Below the pieces are notes generated by a model. That model saw only the letters and a program-made list of their open reading frames with translations. It did no database searches and had not been told where the DNA came from. The translations under genes and the position numbers were made by a program. Below are positions 62,117-64,000 of a stretch of DNA of 64,000 bases, in pieces (the first letter of the stretch is position 1; the number at the start of each line of letters is the position of its first letter). This stretch comes from Utricularia gibba (taxonomy: Eukaryota > Streptophyta > Magnoliopsida > Lamiales > Lentibulariaceae): assembly GCA_002189035.1 (NCBI GenBank), contig NEEC01000016.1, positions 1,116,001-1,180,000 on the forward strand, read 5' to 3'.

Positions 62117-63784
62117 ATGGCACGAGAAAAGATCAAGATAAAGAGAATCGACAACTTGAGCGCTCGGCAAGTGACTTTTTCCAAGAGAAGAAAAGGGCTC
62201 ATCAAGAAGGCTAAAGAGCTCTCAGTTCTCTGCGATGCCGAAGTTGGTCTCATAATCTTCTCCTCCACTGGGAAGCTCTTCGAATTCTCCAGCTCCAGGT
62301 ACCCTTTTTCTCTTGCTTCTTCATTTGAAGTCTTTCAAGTGTGTGTTTCTTTTTTTCATCAGATCTTAGGGAGAAAAAGAGGGTTTTGGGGGTCTACACT
62401 TATTTTTCCACCATACAAGTATGTGTTGGGATCTGAGAATTTGTAACATGGTGTCAACGTGCATACACCCACTTTTGAAGAAGCGCAGAGCAATTTGGTT
62501 TGGCTCAATTTGCACCAACGCTGTAGCAGAAACTTGTTCTCTCTCTTTTGGGCGTTCCTTTTTCAGGATCAGTAGATTTAGACCATATTCTCTTCAAATA
62601 GCCATTTTTTTAATAAACTAGGGTAGTGTGTGAATGATACGATGTGTGTGCATTGTGCTTAGAACCTTAAACTCACTTGTAATAAATGACGCCAAGCTTA
62701 GTTTAATTCGATTGTAGTCTGTGTAAACTTATTACCTAAACTGGTTATTTTATCAAGTATTGTTTAACTTAATCAACTTGTGTTGTGAAGTTCAACTCTC
62801 ATACACATGTGAATAGGGCAAACCAAATTCTGTCACTTGCGTTGTACATAACAAGCCTTTTCTGTACATTGAGGAGAAGCTAACTTTGGCTCTTTTTTTG
62901 ATGGTGAGAAGCATGGATGCCATGCTTCAGAGGTACAGTCTGCAGTGCATTCATAATCCTGATAAGCTGGGGCAGCCATCGCTTGATCTTGAGGTACTAC
63001 CATGAAGTGTTATTGTTCATAACCTGACCTTTTGTATGTTTTTTCTGCGTCACAACGTTGGTTGCATTGCAGCTCGTAGTGAACAACAAGTTCCCCACGT
63101 TAAGCAAGGAAGTGATGGAGAAGAACCGGCAACTGAGGTAGGCTTCATGGACTTGTCGTATAACCCCCAGCTTCTTTGATCGTGATAAGGGAAATGTGAT
63201 GCCAAAAACAGGCAAATGAGAGGGGAGGATCTCGTGGGTCTGAGCATTGGCGAATTGGAGGCTATGGAGAAATCTCTGGAAACCGGATTGAACCGTGTCA
63301 CTGCGTTGAAGGTAGGCACAATGCAAGCACCTAGGGAAGCATCAGAGAACGAAAACTAATACTCTTATCGTACTGTTTTGCAGAATGAAAGGTTCATGAA
63401 GGAGACCAATGAACTACAGGACAAGGTCATGACTCTTAACCTCGAGTATTGCTCGGTTTCGAAAGAATGACGCCTTTCTCGACGAATATGCAGGTGATGC
63501 GCCTAACCAAAGCGAACGAGCTACTGAGAAAAGAGGTTCAAACTACACAGCTTTTAGTGCATCGCAAGGTAGGTTGGAGGATCGAAATCAGTTCAGTTAG
63601 TTACCTCTTCTTACATGTTCAGGTGACCAACATTGATTATACAAGACACAAGATGAGCGCAAGTTCAGAAGCCATGCCCTACGATGAGATACCCTTATCG
63701 GAATCCCAAGGGAACTCGGCGCGACATCCACAGGATTCCAAGAGCTCATCGGACACCTCTCTTACTCTGGGGTCACTCTTTTAG
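62117..63784 (+). CDS. SVP/StMADS11-clade MADS-box factor, copy C
   Basis: Exons 62117-62298, 62912-62993, 63073-63137, 63212-63311, 63384-63425, 63494-63535 and 63623-63784; 224 aa. All splice borders are GT-AG with conserved phases. MADS domain [20 protein letters not shown], then [20 protein letters not shown] and [85 protein letters not shown] and [14 protein letters not shown]. The C-terminus [16 protein letters not shown] ... [13 protein letters not shown] reads three residues past the LTLG motif, unlike copies A and B. Its MADS exon is closest to copy B. Partners are presumably other MIKC factors; no regulatory target can be read from the sequence. Confidence 0.93.
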
Positions 63785-64000
63785 ACGCTTTTTCTCCTTG
63801 GTAGTGCAAATGTACGCAGCTCGAGTCAAGTGATGATATTTATCAGATGCTCTTTGCTGCAGACTCTCCTGCAATGTGGCGGAATCCAAGAGAGCTCACT
63901 GCGGCGGCGCGCTTTGAAATCATTGTCGTTATGGTTGTAGTTTGGTCCGCGCTACGACTTTCGTTCCAGTGTGTGATGGTTCGTTGCAGAAATGGAGGCC
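63785..64000. other. 3' region of MADS copy C
   Basis: Probably 3' UTR. The last bases (atggttcgttgcagaaatgg) have a possible acceptor, but no further MADS exon can be judged before the window ends. Confidence 0.4.

Overview
The window is nuclear DNA of a flowering plant, almost certainly a eudicot. It carries spliced plant-specific families (CSI1, VQ, EPFL, arabinogalactan protein, Ole e 1, SVP-type MADS), short GT-AG introns, AT-rich spacers and telo-box/site II promoter elements. I cannot name the species. Gene models below were built by hand from splice sites, reading phase and remembered family conservation; no alignment was run.

Layout, left to right. A DUF4057/HN1-like gene runs off the left edge (minus). 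A VQ-motif gene (minus) follows, then about 3 kb of AT-rich spacer with tandem repeats, an Ole e 1 gene and an Em-like LEA remnant (both minus), and the 7.5 kb CSI1 gene (minus). Next come TSR3 and ribosomal eL30 (plus), a tRNA-Trp and an EPFL peptide gene (minus), and a 5 kb gene-poor stretch. The central housekeeping block holds F-box FBW2 (plus), a small unknown gene (minus), a RABA4-type GTPase (plus), ribosomal eS6 (minus) head-to-head with a 14-3-3 gene (plus), histone H3.3 (minus) and a MATE transporter (minus). Then an AGP (minus), two secreted glycine-rich proteins (plus) and the GPI mannosyltransferase PIG-M (plus).

The last 13 kb is a tandem array of SVP/StMADS11-clade MADS-box genes. 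Three copies are intact with the same seven-exon architecture, and three more are decayed exon fragments. This is the most distinctive biology in the window.

A second pattern is technical. At least four otherwise conserved genes (VQ, CSI1, FBW2, eS6), and probably the small unknown gene and the Em remnant (two sites), are each broken by loss of one G or C in a G/C homopolymer. The shared direction and context point to sequence or assembly error rather than pseudogenes, at least for the single-copy essential genes. Several 3n-length introns without stops, a duplicated 3' splice site in FBW2, and phase oddities in TSR3 are also noted.
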